Below, piece after piece: positions 12,901 to 23,522 of a stretch of DNA of 64,000 nucleotides (position 1 is the stretch's first letter; each line of letters opens with the position of its first letter). Position numbers and translations under genes: made by a program. The notes below the pieces were generated by a model. The model ran no database searches, had not been told where the DNA came from, and worked only from the letters and a program-made list of their open reading frames with translations. Source of the DNA: Nymphaea colorata (lineage: Eukaryota > Streptophyta > Magnoliopsida > Nymphaeales > Nymphaeaceae); assembly GCF_008831285.2 (NCBI RefSeq), contig NC_045139.1:13250354-13314353 (forward strand), written 5' to 3'.

Positions 12901-14379
12901 GCGGAAATCAGGGCCCTAGAAGAAAATGGTACATGGAGTCTTGTCAAATGCCCTGCAGGTGTGACCCCTATAGGATGTAAGTGGGTGTACAAGACAAAAT
13001 ATAAGGCTGATGGATCGGTTGAGAGATACAAAGCAAGACTTGTTGCAAAGGGCTACTCACAAGTTGAAGGAGTAGATTTTCATGAAACATTTGCACCGGT
13101 AGCTAAACTAGTTACTATAAGATGTTTATTATCTATTGCAGTGAAGTTTAATTGGATACTTGAGCAAATGGATGTATATAATGCCTTTTTACATGGAGAT
13201 TTGCATGAGCAGGTTTATATGGAGTTGCCTCCTGAATATGGAAAAGAGGGGGAGACAAGAGTTTGCAAACTTCATAAGTCCTTATATGGGCTAAGGCAGG
13301 CACCAAGAAATTGGTTTCAGAAATTTTCTACTGCCTTAGTAAATTTTGGTTTTACTCAATCAAGAAATGATTATTCATTGTTCATCTTGTGCAAAGGTAA
13401 AACATTTTCTGCTGTACTTGTTTACGTAGATGATTTGATCATTGTGGGAGATGACGCAAAGCAAATTGCTCAAATTAAAGGTTATTTGAATAGTATGTTT
13501 CATATGAAGGAGCTGGGATCATTAAAATTCTTTTTGGGAATTGAATTGTCAAGAAGTAATGAAGGCATTTCTTTGTCACAACGCAAGTATTGTCTTGACA
13601 TTTTGGAAGAAACTGGTCTTCTTCAAGCAAAACCTGTTGAAACTCCGATGGAGCAGCAAACATCAATTACTTCAACTGAAGGAAAACCTCTTAAAGAGCC
13701 GTCAGCCTACAGAAGACTTGTTGGTAAACTAATATACTTAACAATAACAAGACCTGAGATCTTATTTGCTGTTAATATCCTTAGCAGGTTTATGCAAGAG
13801 CCAAGAACACGACATATGGAAATGGCCTTAAGGGTGGTTAAGTATCTCAAGAAGAATCCAGGTCAAGGAGTAATGCTATTGGCAAAAAATCAGCTACACA
13901 TTAGAGCCTTTTGTGATGCTGATTGGGCATCATGTAAGGAAACAAGAAGATCTACAACAGGTTATTGTGTCTTCCTTGGTGATAATCTAATCTCATGGAA
14001 AACTAAGAGACAAACAACTGTGTCAAGATCTTCAGCTGAAGCTGAATATCGATCACTAGCTAATGTAGCATGTGAAGTAGTGTGGTTAAAGTCATTGTTG
14101 ACAGAATTGAAGATAAACCATGCAGCCCCTGCAGATGTATTCTGTGATAATCAAGCAGCGATTCACCTTGCAGCTAATCCTGTCTTCCACGAACGTACTA
14201 AGCACATTGAAGTTGATCTTCATCTAGTACGTGACTACATCAAATCTAAAGTGTTGCAAACTCTTCATGTATCTTCCAAGAACCAACTTGCAGATATTTT
14301 CACAAAAGCTCTTGGAAAAGAGCAATTTCAGTTCATTAAATCCAAACTGGGCATACATGATTTGCATGCACCAGTTTGA
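9997..14379 (+). CDS. Copia gag-pol polyprotein, intact
   Basis: 1460 codons without a stop or frameshift. The N-terminal gag-like part (LTGDNYLTWSRAM, about residues 58-70) is followed by a CCHC zinc knuckle (C277, C280, H285, C290), aspartic protease D388-S-G-A, integrase zinc finger H529, H534, C557, C560, and integrase catalytic D587, D650, E686 with 35 residues between the last two (DD35E). Reverse transcriptase carries YVDD at 1143-1146. RNase H has D1307 and the SRSSAEAEYRSLA block near 1345. Every catalytic residue I could locate is present. Gag and pol share one frame, so they would be separated by the element's own protease. The TGA stop overlaps the purine tract. ATG 9997 lies 42 bp after the LTR end and gives the full gag start. 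Confidence 0.97.
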   Translation: MASSSIAPESAPQGESNTRGSNSVLLNHPDQVDGFNNPLYLHHSDSPGAVLVSQSLTGDNYLTWSRAMVMALTAKNKLCFIDGSLQEPDPSSAEHILWRRSNTMVLSWIINSVAKDIANSIIYATTAHEVWTDLQHRYTQSIAPRKYQIKSAISRHTQETQGVTAYYTKLKGYWDELASYEPLPVCTCGTMKIIFDKEQEERVIQFLMGLNESYNSIRGQILLMDPFPPIAKVYSLILQEEKQREARLLPSTEHISLVASQYDNRMFKGNTQRRQHCTYCQKMGHTKDKCYKLHGYPNEFKSIKQRQEKTQQCVVQGEKSNGKGVSAAASSGSVSFEANMAQSSKESVPIFTMEEYNQIIQLLKEKPPVSYANFAGISITLKDAWIIDSGASDHMTSSLSSLVNVSKLQTVFPIRLPNNNIVHATYQGDAVISSSIRLHHVYYIPNFNFNLISVSQLIKQLNCDVLFSTCGCVIQDQMSKMEIGAAELRSGIYCFKSHNSANGLTTNFDYHLPSVSTATKSHDPLDLWHLRLGHPSSLKNKLFSAQDSKIVLNNNQCHTCSISKQTRLPFNVRELSSSKPFQMVHCDIWGPYSQVSLTGAHYFLSLVDDYSRCTWVFLMRHKYETQYNLKQFCNLVENQFKITILKIRSDNGSEFLSQELQTFFQQKGIIHERSCAYTPQQNGVVERKHRHLLTVARALRFQANLPLKFWGECVLTATYLINRTPSPLLNGVTPYERLFQRKPTYNHLRTFGCLCYVTNLRPSSKFDERAQMCVFLGYPFGRKAYLVYNMKTKKLMVSRDVKFHEHVFPFLNSKEEIETSVVPLPIEDVMCRESEVQEKEGEKSQLFTKIDQSENLPFQSTSSELQSMNSSAEIEYDTSQHQSLRRSNRIRKSSVLLKDFYCNAATSGSEATSKSRNGHYSRYPVSNFVSFNQFSPQHKSFLLSISQSSDPYFYDEAKHLACWKDAMAAEIRALEENGTWSLVKCPAGVTPIGCKWVYKTKYKADGSVERYKARLVAKGYSQVEGVDFHETFAPVAKLVTIRCLLSIAVKFNWILEQMDVYNAFLHGDLHEQVYMELPPEYGKEGETRVCKLHKSLYGLRQAPRNWFQKFSTALVNFGFTQSRNDYSLFILCKGKTFSAVLVYVDDLIIVGDDAKQIAQIKGYLNSMFHMKELGSLKFFLGIELSRSNEGISLSQRKYCLDILEETGLLQAKPVETPMEQQTSITSTEGKPLKEPSAYRRLVGKLIYLTITRPEILFAVNILSRFMQEPRTRHMEMALRVVKYLKKNPGQGVMLLAKNQLHIRAFCDADWASCKETRRSTTGYCVFLGDNLISWKTKRQTTVSRSSAEAEYRSLANVACEVVWLKSLLTELKINHAAPADVFCDNQAAIHLAANPVFHERTKHIEVDLHLVRDYIKSKVLQTLHVSSKNQLADIFTKALGKEQFQFIKSKLGIHDLHAPV

Positions 14380-14386
14380 GGGGGAG
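14378..14386 (+). other. Polypurine tract of the copia element
   Basis: GAGGGGGAG directly before the 3' LTR; the expected plus-strand priming site. It overlaps the gag-pol stop codon. Confidence 0.9.
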
Positions 14387-14687
14387 TGTTGAAAGTTTTG
14401 GTTTAAAATAAAGGTTCAGACTTGAGGATTGGGTCCATGAATCATATTGTTATCTCATTCGAATAAAGATGTTACTAGAAGCGTCTAGAAAAAGGGAGAA
14501 ACAAATTCTGTTAAAAGGTTCTGTCTGATTATTGGTTGATTGGCTGGCTTGTAACCTCCTACCTGCTGTATGTATATATATCTCAAAAGGGAATGAGTGA
14601 AATAAGTTTTTTCCTCCCTTCCACGACTCTTTCTCTCTCTCTGCTCTGTTTTGCTCTGTTCTTGCTTGTTATGTTGTTCTTCTTACA
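14387..14687 (+). repeat. 3' LTR of the complete copia element
   Basis: 301 bp, no difference from the 5' LTR found by eye; followed by the target duplication GGGAA. Confidence 0.96.
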
Positions 14688-15049
14688 GGGAAGGCGATGG
14701 AAATAGAGCATGCGCGCACGCAACAGTCGCAAACATATTGTGGTGGACAAATCACGAGAGATGCGTATATAATTCAAATTTCCACCCCTTCCCCGCTGGA
14801 CTGCATACGAATTACATATACAGTCTAAATTCTTAATTTGTGATAGTCAAAACAAGAGATGAGGAGCTCAATCTAATTGATCGCCTTGCTCTTACGCTCC
14901 AGCTCAATTATATTCAAGACATGAAATTCATTAAATGTACTCCATGGAAGAAATGAGAGGCGAAGTCTGGTTAGCTTCTTTCCTTTCCTTTTGCTTTCTT
15001 TTATGTATTGTATTGAAACCGTAGTCACAAAAGTAACAGTTCCGATCAC

Positions 15050-15077
15050 TTAGGCGCCCTTTTTTGGGAAGAGCAGA
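15050..15077 (+). repeat. 28-bp direct repeat, copy 1 (copy 2 at 15202-15229)
   Basis: The unit TTAGGCGCCCTTTTTTGGGA plus eight more bases is exact in both copies and contains the inverted CCC-T6-GGG core. Copies are 152 bp apart. Origin unknown. Confidence 0.85.
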
Positions 15078-16387
15078 GTATTAACTTCAAATTTATCGTG
15101 TTCTTTTCACGTTTTTATTACGCTTTCCATTCTCTTCCACTGCTAACTAAGCGCTAATTCTGATGAGAGTTCCGGAGGAACATCGAGAGTAGTGGGTGCA
15201 GTTAGGCGCCCTTTTTTGGGAAGAGCAGATGGTATTATTTTAAGTAGGTACGTGGTGTAGATGATCATCAGTGATCTTCTAAATTTAAAGAGTGGTGTTG
15301 CCAGATGCATGCAGTAACAATGAATCGATCAAATTCTTTTAGAACCAGGGGAAAAGATATCTTGAAAGTGGATGGAAGTGCAAAAGTGTCGTGTGAAAAA
15401 AAGAGAAAAAACAGCTACAAACAAACTGGGACTAAAGCCATACTTATATATAATGTACTTGTGACCGTGTCCCCCATCCCATTCACAAATTCTCACCCAA
15501 CTAGAAGCGTTAATGTACTTCCGCGTGGCCCGTAAGGTTTTAAACAGAGTCACATATTACATGAACCTTCCATCTGCCATACCAGTTTCTTTTAATTTGT
15601 TGGCAAGCTTGTAACTGGAAAAATGGACGCGTGGGTTCATGAAGATGGAGAGTGCGTGAAGGGACCGTCGTTGGTGGTGGTAGTACTTACTCAAGTACAT
15701 CTCCACCACCAGCAACCTCATACTATCTATTTATTGTCAACAAAATTCTCCATACGACAACGCCAAGTGCCCGTCGTTCCGCTTTTCTTGCCAACCACCA
15801 AAAACAAAAAACACACTTCTCTGCAAAATGTTTACGCTCGTCACCGAAAGTAGCTTAATTAACTGATGGTTTTTTTTTTATCGTTTGACCAGGCACCTAG
15901 TTAAAGCGCCTGCAAAACTGGATGATCTTACTCAAACACGACCCAACCCAACCCACCAATCATGACCGTGCGTGCGTCCACTCGGAGACCGGCCGGGGGG
16001 GATCGAATGATAAACTACCGACCCCGGTTGAGCTAGTCAATCCATCCTTAATTTCTCGTCCTATGCTAGCTGTGGCCCCGTCATGGCTGGGGCTCTATCT
16101 ACCATGGCATAGTGAGGAAAATTGGTTGAAGGAACACATGGGCACTTACATATGTATGAAAGTAAGCCCCATCTAAAACTAAAGACACCAGGTCACCGCC
16201 AAGCATGCATCCCTTTCAACCCAAATTTTCCTCCCTTTGCTTTGCTCTGCCAACTCTTGCAATTAATTTATAAAAGAAACGCGTGAAGCATCGGACAAGC
16301 TTCCTTCCCTTCTTTTTTTTACTTGTATATGTTCCGTTGCGTTGATGTTCCATAATTCCATTATATTCCCTTTCCCACAGTAATCCA

Positions 16388-16757
16388 TTGACTTGACTCA
16401 ACCAAATATTGAATGAATATCACCGCTTCCCAATTTGTCTATTGCAATTGGTCAAGATCAGATTCAAGCAGGATACAGTCATCGAGCACAGGGTACCTGA
16501 TAGCAACTCCTCTATAGATTTGAATAGGAAAACTGAAAAGGAAAAAAATCAAAATTCGATAATTTACCTTCAAAGCAATCGGAGATTAGTTTCATATTTA
16601 ACAGATAATGAGAGTAGAAATTAAATGCCGACGGTCTGAGTCCCAAAATGCATCCATTTCGACCCCCACCTTCGGCCGGCTTCATTCATTCATTGACATC
16701 TGACGAATTCTAGAACCAAAGCCTGGCGTGGCGTGGCGTGGCGTGGCCCCTGGTCAA
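16388..16757 (+). promoter_or_regulatory. W-box cluster upstream of the VQ gene
   Basis: TTGACT occurs twice, overlapping by one base (16388-16393, 16393-16398). GGTCAA (the complement of TTGACC) is at 16450-16455 and 16752-16757, and a TTGAC core at 16693-16697. WRKY factors bind TTGAC(C/T), and many VQ proteins partner with WRKYs, so feedback control is plausible. Five short cores in 370 bp is suggestive only. Confidence 0.45.
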
Positions 16758-17089
16758 GGGAACCAATTGATGAGAGATCTTGAAATTCCAAATTAAAAGA
16801 CCATTTCAATTCAAACTACCTGATTTGCCCACTCCCTGCGCGCGCATATATTATATAATATGAGGCGCTATGTTCATTCTCCCCACACACCTTCTTCCTC
16901 TCTCTTTCCCTTCTCTTGGATTTGGTTTAGTTTAGCAACTTGCTTTACTTTACTTTACTCAAGGGAGTAAACAATCATATTTACTTTCCTCGCGATTTTG
17001 CTCGGAAACCCTCCCTCGCTTGCGCTTCTTCTCCTAATTATTAACTGAGCCTTGTTTGATCGATTAAGAGATCTAGACAACATTGCAGC

Positions 17090-17779
17090 ATGGGTTCCTC
17101 GAGGGAAGACAGACCGCCAGTTCAGGGGCCAAAGCCCGCACCTCTCAAGATGAAGAAGGACTCCGGCGGCATGATCAGGAAGCCACCAGTCCCACCACCA
17201 ACGCAGCGTCGCTCCCCCCTCATCATCTACGTCAAATCACCCAAGATCATCCACACCAAGGCCCGCGACTTCATGGCCCTCGTGCAGCGCCTCACTGGCA
17301 AATCCCCGACGACACCACCTCCATCCTCCTCCACGTCGCCGTCGCCGTCGCCGTCACCGCCCCCGCGGCCTTCGTCCTTTGCTCCACCCATCTCGCAGGC
17401 CGCCCCCACGTCCGCTTGTTTCGGCGCATCTCTCGCCCTCGACGGGACGTCGACGAACCTCGGAATTTCCCATGAAATTCCTCTCAACGTCGACGCTTTT
17501 TTCGGAGACGACGTCGTCATAGATGCGAAGCCTTACCAGATGCTTCCCCCCAGAGCAATGCTCTCCGCCATGCCGTCGAACCTGCAAATTTCGCCGTCGC
17601 CCAAGACATATCCTAAGTTGCTCGAAATAACTACTCCCATGATTTTCGGCGCGCCAAACTCGCTGGAGATGAATCCCTTCCTGTCAGTGCAAAGACCAGT
17701 GCCTCTGATCAACCAAACCGCTGCCTCTTCAGGCTTCGATATTGATTTCACCACCCGCTCAGGTTTGCATAGCTGGTAG
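17090..17779 (+). CDS. VQ-motif protein, MKS1/VQ8/VQ20-like
   Basis: 229 codons, no intron, as usual for plant VQ genes. The VQ core FMALVQRLTG is at residues 61-70 and fits FxxxVQxLTG. It is preceded by GPKPAPLK (13-20) and IIYVKSPKIIH (45-55), both of which recall the conserved N-terminal blocks of Arabidopsis MKS1, a defence regulator that joins MAP kinase 4 to WRKY33. A Ser-Pro repeat (about 80-95) follows; the rest is low-complexity and S/P-rich, with several SP sites as expected of a MAPK substrate. Probably nuclear, modulating WRKY factors. The start ATG 17090 sits after an in-leader GCAGC and gives the family N-terminus. GC-rich codon use contrasts with the AT-rich flanks. Which VQ subgroup member it is cannot be settled here. 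Confidence 0.92.
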   Translation: MGSSREDRPPVQGPKPAPLKMKKDSGGMIRKPPVPPPTQRRSPLIIYVKSPKIIHTKARDFMALVQRLTGKSPTTPPPSSSTSPSPSPSPPPRPSSFAPPISQAAPTSACFGASLALDGTSTNLGISHEIPLNVDAFFGDDVVIDAKPYQMLPPRAMLSAMPSNLQISPSPKTYPKLLEITTPMIFGAPNSLEMNPFLSVQRPVPLINQTAASSGFDIDFTTRSGLHSW

Positions 17780-20700
17780 TGGATAGTTATTGACTACCCT
17801 TCCTACTCCGGAAACCAACTCGAGTAGTTCATATATACAACATCTTCCCGCCATGGCCAGCTAAATCCCGTCTTCCGTTGTTTGTAATTAGGTTTGGTAA
17901 TTAATCTGTCTTAAGATGTATAATTAATTTCTGTTTCCGCCATTTCTTTCCTTGGTTTCTTTCGCGCCATAAAAATTATTTCTTATCGTCGTGGTTGATG
18001 GGGCCTTGTATTTCCAGTGAGTCACCATATAAGTATATGTAACTAACTTTGTGACTATGGCATTATGCGTGGTGAGTTACTTGCTTTAATCTGTTCCTCT
18101 TGGAGTTCACTTTTGGAATATTTCTCAAGGAAGTGGTGAACTACTTCATCGTTGGTTGGCCGAGTAGGGAGTGGAGCTTTTTCCACTTCAGAGTTGAGAT
18201 CTTGAAGGTGTAGGACAGAAGAATTCAACACCCGCCCGGGTGGATTGTCTGTCGACATAATCATCTGGTAACCCAAACTAATTTGCCTCGGGAAATGAAC
18301 AGGAAAAAAAGAAAGAGAGATGCAGATGGAGATGGAGGTGGCGGCGTGGACGTGATTGGCTTACCATACGGTTATTTTATACGACTGATGATGCATATTC
18401 TAATAAGGCGGCATCTCAACTTGCAAATTGAATATTCTTCAGAATATTGTAGGAGATTTTCAGTTTTTGTACATGCACACGTCAAAGCTTGCCTACGTTT
18501 TTCTGTTTGTAGTCACGTTACGAGGAAATAGCGACGCGAAAGTCTGAACTACCAAATCTCAGCCCATTCCATGTATACTGCACATTAATTGGATCTTAAC
18601 TTAATAAAATTAAGGAATTCAGAAAGAAATTAAGAGTTATGACGGAAGGCTATTACATGTGCACGTACGCGGCTATTGGTAGTTCCTTGTTTACTGCATG
18701 GCTGCCGTGTTTTAGACCACGCCGGTCCGAAAAACAACGACGATTAACTCGGAAACTAAACAAACATAAACATCTATACAAGAAGAAGAAAAAAGAGTGT
18801 AGGATGTAGGGTTCACAACATGTGAGGTGAGGTTTCTCATCCTCCTGTCCTTCTTACAGACGGAGTTTTATTCAGTGGCGAAGGGCCCATTTTGACTATA
18901 TGTTAAGTTTGCATAATGTCTCAATTAAAAATGTTAAGGGCGTTTGAAATAAGGGTGGTTGGTCGAATTAATCCGGCCCCTTCTCTATTGGGCATCTTGT
19001 CCATGTCCATGTCCACGCCACCGCTGAAATGAAGTGTACATTCAACTGATCACTGGACCCACTACTTTCAAAAAAGAATCAACCAATGGAATCTCTAATT
19101 TTAGCAAGTTGTCAAATCTGCTATACACAGATTTAGTGCCCATTGAATCCAGTCATTCGAGATAAATACACGATAACGTAGAAGGCCATAAATTGAAAAA
19201 GGGAGGCCTTTCCATGCAGTTTTAATGTCTACCACCATAATATTTTATGTCTTAAATATTATCAATCGTATGTTTATCTTGTTGGCTATCGTTTATGGTT
19301 ATATATCTTTATAACTATATATATATACATACATACACACACACATATATAATATAGCCTATAAATTCAAAAAGAGCTTTATTTTCTACATCCAGCATTA
19401 TGATGATTGAAAAAGAAGTTAGCCTACCCATCTGGATGACTTAAAACTGAATTTCTCCCTCTCCTCACATATATCATATACCTTCATTATAAGACCTCAG
19501 GTCATTGAGGAGATATATGTATGGGTATATTCTGGACATATGTGCAACCATGCACATATCTAAGCATTTTTTAAATCATGCAATTATAATTTTTTTTTGC
19601 GGTGCTTTTGTGACTAGCATATACATTTATCATGACTCATCATGCCCATTGTCGGTTGAAAATTGTATTTTCTTGTTCGCTATATTGTTTCCAGGGGCAG
19701 CTTTGATTTATTTGCTGTGGTTATGGATGGACGTAGCAACTAAGCGATCCTCCGTATCAATCACTTGTTCAATTGTGCCACGTTCTCGAAGGAAAAAAAT
19801 TATGGATGGATGTGTAATTGTGAGAATAAAAAAGAAAGACCTCATGTGGATATGATCGACGTTAGAGGTGGAGGATGAAATATTGGCGAAAGAGACGGCA
19901 CAACCACCCATCTGCAGGGTACCATGGATCTAATCACATCCAAACTTACTTAGTTTTCCAAGCCAACTTACTTAGTTTTGCTATAAACAAAATTATGGTG
20001 ATGTTAGGCATGCACTCTATTGTCCCAACAATCGTCCTAAATTCTTAATTGCCTCACAGGAGCACCAGATTAACCGATGGCATGGATGAAAGTGAGATGT
20101 ACAACCTATGCATGCATGATCATTGATCACTGCTGCATGGTTAAGGTAACCAAAGAAGGCGTGGTTGGGGGGAAGGTGGTGAATTAAGTTGAGTCGCTCA
20201 AACTTCGTCCCCGCTTCATGATGAATGGCGTGAGACTTGGGCCAATTAGTTTGCACTTGATATAATAACTAGGGCATGCTTCAGGACAAAGTGAGCACTA
20301 ATTTAAAATGATTATACCCAATGTGATTTAGCATTCATAAGGTCATACAAGCCACAACTTGAGCTGCAATTTCGTGTATGTCTCGAATTTATGAGTTGAC
20401 CTGGGCTGCAGTTGGAAATCAATCGATTTGCCTGTTGAAAAGATCTGAATGCAGGGGACAGTTTCTTTCGCTAGAGCAAATCCATCCTCGAACATTAGCT
20501 TTAGCTTTTTTCTTCGCGTGTTTGAGCCTCTTTTACATCTTAAGCACTGAAATAATTTGAAGGGCAAACGAACTCTTAAGCCCATTTAATTGCGGAAATG
20601 TCACCTGCAAACTGGAGAGATGCACAGATAGGATTTTGATTGATTTAATTAATATCACCATTTAGAGAACACGTTCCACCAACAACAAGTCTTCCTCAGC

Positions 20701-22580
20701 TTAGTTGATTTCTCCGACATAGCATCAGAGCCAAATATCTCCAGTCCACAAATTCAGACCTCTAACACGAAGCCTCAATTATTTAACTCAATTTTTTACC
20801 AATTAATCAGATTTCCAAGGTACGAGATTGAACAATGAAACGATAATTAGCTTTGTCTGCAACATAATAAGTCTAATATCCATAGTTCAGAAGCCAAATC
20901 ACCTTTGCATCGTCCACGACAGAATCCCAAAATGGAAGTCTACCTCCCCTCTAGCCTTTTTTGCCTTCGCTTCAAGTATGAGCTCTTTGATGGAGCCAGG
21001 GAAGGAAGTCTCATAAGCATTCCTGAATTTGTGGTACAGGTGCACCCTATCCCTGGCTCCTGAGACAAGATCCTTAGCCTTTGTTGGTCTTTAAGAAATC
21101 CAAAACTTCACTTATATATCGGACATAAGCATACATATGTCATTCTTCCAGTATTTTCCTACATATCTTGCAAGGCCAATAATTATGTTCCCATCTCCTT
21201 GTCTAGCCATTAAACTTGAAACAAGAAATAGAGCTAGGTTTAATTGTCTAAATGGGAAAAAGTTAAATACTAACGCTTCAAAGATATCTAAATGTAAAGT
21301 TCGTCAACTAAAATAGAAAGGGTAACTAAAAACCACCGAATTGTGGTCCTTATCTACATCAGATGCATTATTTACTTTTCAAATAACCCATGTTTTTATG
21401 AATATCCACTAATAACAATTGCTCAACTTCTCTTACATAACTTCCACCCCATGGCATGAAGAAGAAAAGTATACAAACAGAGATTCCTTTTATTAAAACA
21501 AAATGACAGCAGGAAGAGTTTGAAAAAAAAAAAAAAAAACTTCCATGTCATTCAATGACCAAAAGATCAGACCAAGATCTATTGAAATTTTTTTTATGGT
21601 TTACAGCTACTACATATGAAGTTTATGATGCAGTCCTGGACAAAAGGACAAAGCTCCTAATTTCTATTCCTCTTATGCTGATTTCAATCCTAACATTCAT
21701 ACGATATAATTAAGCTTGTAATGTCAGTGTTCTCATGCCGCCACGAAAGTACCACGCACGCACACATACAAGAGAAATAAAAGAAAGGGATATTGTGGGT
21801 ATTAATGCCATTATTTGCCCAAACAGCAAAAGATATCAGAAATGTGAACAGGGCCTCATTCATAATAAATAATATCCAAGCAGAAAACCTCCTACTATGG
21901 AAGAAAGCGGCATTGTTGGCGAAAGATCAGTCAACAATTAAAAAGTAATGAAAATGAAATTGGGACAGAAGGTAAAAAAGGAACCCATTTTCAACTGAAG
22001 GAAAAAGTACCCGGAATCACATGTATAATGAAAGAAATAGATAAATAGGAAGGGAAAGGAAAGAAATAATGAGAGACCAAGATAGAATACCGGCTGACAT
22101 AGTACTGTGTAATAGCAATGGAGTCTTCAAGATTGATCACTAGAGACCACCACCCATTGCGCGACCTCTCTAGCCTTACGTACAGGCTTCTTCTCCACTG
22201 CTTGGTCTGGTCGTAGAAATCCATAAACATATTCAGTGATTGGAACGGAACATGCCACCTCAACACATTCTGTTCAAGGAGGATTGGGAGAGAAGGAGGT
22301 TCCGCAATGGCTGAACTCCATGGTTGCAGGAGGTAGCGGCGCCTTGCCAGCAAAAAACAGTTTCAAGAACCGCTTTGTGCTTTCTCCTTCCCTTCTTGCT
22401 GGGCTTGCTACTATGGATTCTGCACATTGTCCCTCTTTGCCATGGTTGGAGATACTCTCGGCTGCAGGGGTTTTAGGAGCGATGGTGGCGGCAGGTTTCC
22501 CTTCCGTTCCTTGGGGCTTTTCAATGTTGTCATACAAACGCCTCCGGCTTTTCCATGGTAAACCAATCTTAACCGTCCAT
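17780..22580. other. Gene-poor interval between the VQ gene and the MITE
   Basis: No gene recognised with confidence. A short minus-strand frame at 18055-18276 (containing LPTRPTNDEVVHHFLEKYS) looks somewhat protein-like but has no identifiable family. A minus-strand stretch near 21991-22537 has two overlapping frames of plausible composition but no family or convincing splice pair. 19318-19350 is a short TA/CA dinucleotide region. Confidence 0.45.
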
Positions 22581-22670
22581 CTCGACTTAAAGTTATTCCA
22601 GTCTCAACTGGGATTTAGGGCCAATCTCGACTTAAAGTTATTCCAGTCCCAACTGGGATTTAGGGCCTGT
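22581..22670 (+). repeat. 45-bp tandem duplication
   Basis: Two copies of a 45-bp unit beginning CTCGACTTAAAGTTATTCCA at 22581 and 22626, differing at only a few positions, ending at the border of the MITE-like element. Confidence 0.9.
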
Positions 22671-23097
22671 TTGGTAAGGGATAGAAAGGGAAGGGAAGGG
22701 AAAAGAATGAAATGGAATGGAAAGGAAAGAGTTGATTAAAAAGCTTGTTTGGATACAAAAGAAAGGAAAGAAAAGGAAATGTTAATACTTTACAATAATA
22801 CCCCTAACAGTCAAAATGTTTAAAAAATTAAGAACGTGAAGGGAGGGGTATTGTGGGCAGTCAACACTTTTGCTCCTCTTTTCCTTTCATTTTCTTCCCA
22901 ATCTGTCCGATTTGGGAGGGATTGCATTTACACTATACAATCATTTCCTTTCCCTCTCTTCCCTTTCCCTCCCCTCCCAACCAAACACACTTTACCCCTT
23001 TCCCTCTCTTTCCCTCCTTTTTAGTTAGCCAACCAAACAAATGAGGGATTGCTCAATCCCTCCCTTTTCTTCCCTTTCCCTCCAACCAAACTGGCCC
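22663..23097. mobile_element. MITE-like element with GGGCC(T/A)GTTTGGT ends
   Basis: The left end GGGCCTGTTTGGTAAGGG is inverted at the right as ACCAAACTGGCCC, and AAGGGAAGGG-type purine runs on the left match pyrimidine runs on the right. About 435 bp, no coding capacity. Such ends recall plant PIF/Harbinger (Tourist-like) MITEs. The flanking trinucleotides are TTA (left) and GTA (right), so the expected 3-bp duplication is imperfect and the superfamily is uncertain. Confidence 0.65.
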
Positions 23098-23522
23098 GTA
23101 TGGATCCATCACCTATGCGGTAACAGACTCTTCGATCGACTGGATAAGGAACCTTGAGTCTGTCTGTTCAAAGCTCACACTAGTTTGTTCTTGGTCTGCT
23201 CATTCATGTAAAATTTCCAAAACTTGAAGTTTTCTCCTATCTTTTTTTTTCTTGATTCCACAATGAATGTGATCAAATTATGGTGGTAAAGATCATGAGA
23301 TGATCTAGTTTAGGGACGGTTAAAGATAATGCACAAACTAAGAGATTATTGTGCTGTTAATGTGGATAACAGAGGTCATATATATAACTAGGTTGTCCAC
23401 CACCAATTTCAACGTCGATGGTGGCCTTCCATGGAGTAGGATCAGTAGGACTGATTCCAGCCATGTTAAATTGTTTGTTCTTCTTGCTGTAGTTTATTGT
23501 TACTTTTGAACAGAATGTATCG

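Larger units (their letters stand above)
9654..14687 (+). mobile_element. Complete Ty1/copia LTR retrotransposon
   Basis: A 5034-bp element with two 301-bp LTRs (9654-9954 and 14387-14687), both beginning TGTTGAAAG and ending TTACA; read side by side they show no difference. It is flanked by the 5-bp duplication GGGAA (9649-9653 and 14688-14692). A primer-binding site follows the 5' LTR, and a purine tract precedes the 3' LTR. The single internal frame is unbroken and its domain order (protease, integrase, reverse transcriptase, RNase H) defines the copia superfamily. Identical LTRs, an exact target duplication and an intact frame mean a recent insertion that may still be capable of movement. 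Lineage within copia was not determined. Confidence 0.97.
14693..17089. other. Intergenic region upstream of the VQ gene
   Basis: No gene recognised. It holds a 28-bp exact direct repeat (15050-15077 and 15202-15229), five W-box cores (see that entry) and a GCGTG repeat (GGCGTGGCGTGG, about 16724-16746). A TATA-like ATTATATAATA lies about 16850-16862, some 230 bp before the VQ start, followed by a CT-rich probable leader. Confidence 0.6.

Noticed and set aside
17083-17587. Overlapping frames on both strands of the VQ gene
   Set aside because: GC-rich repeat sequence keeps other frames open; only the 17090 frame has the VQ motif and family N-terminus.
18055-18276. Minus-strand frame with a protein-like stretch, possible gene fragment
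   Set aside because: Only 73 codons, no identifiable family and no neighbouring exons; kept as a note, not as a gene.
19505-19855. 116-codon + frame with hydrophobic segments
   Set aside because: AT-rich sequence gives Ile/Phe/Tyr-rich peptides by chance; no homologous block recognised.
22236-22739. 167-codon + strand frame overlapping the MITE border
   Set aside because: Its C-terminal part is the 45-bp tandem repeat translated twice, then purine-run sequence of the MITE; no family resemblance and low-complexity composition.
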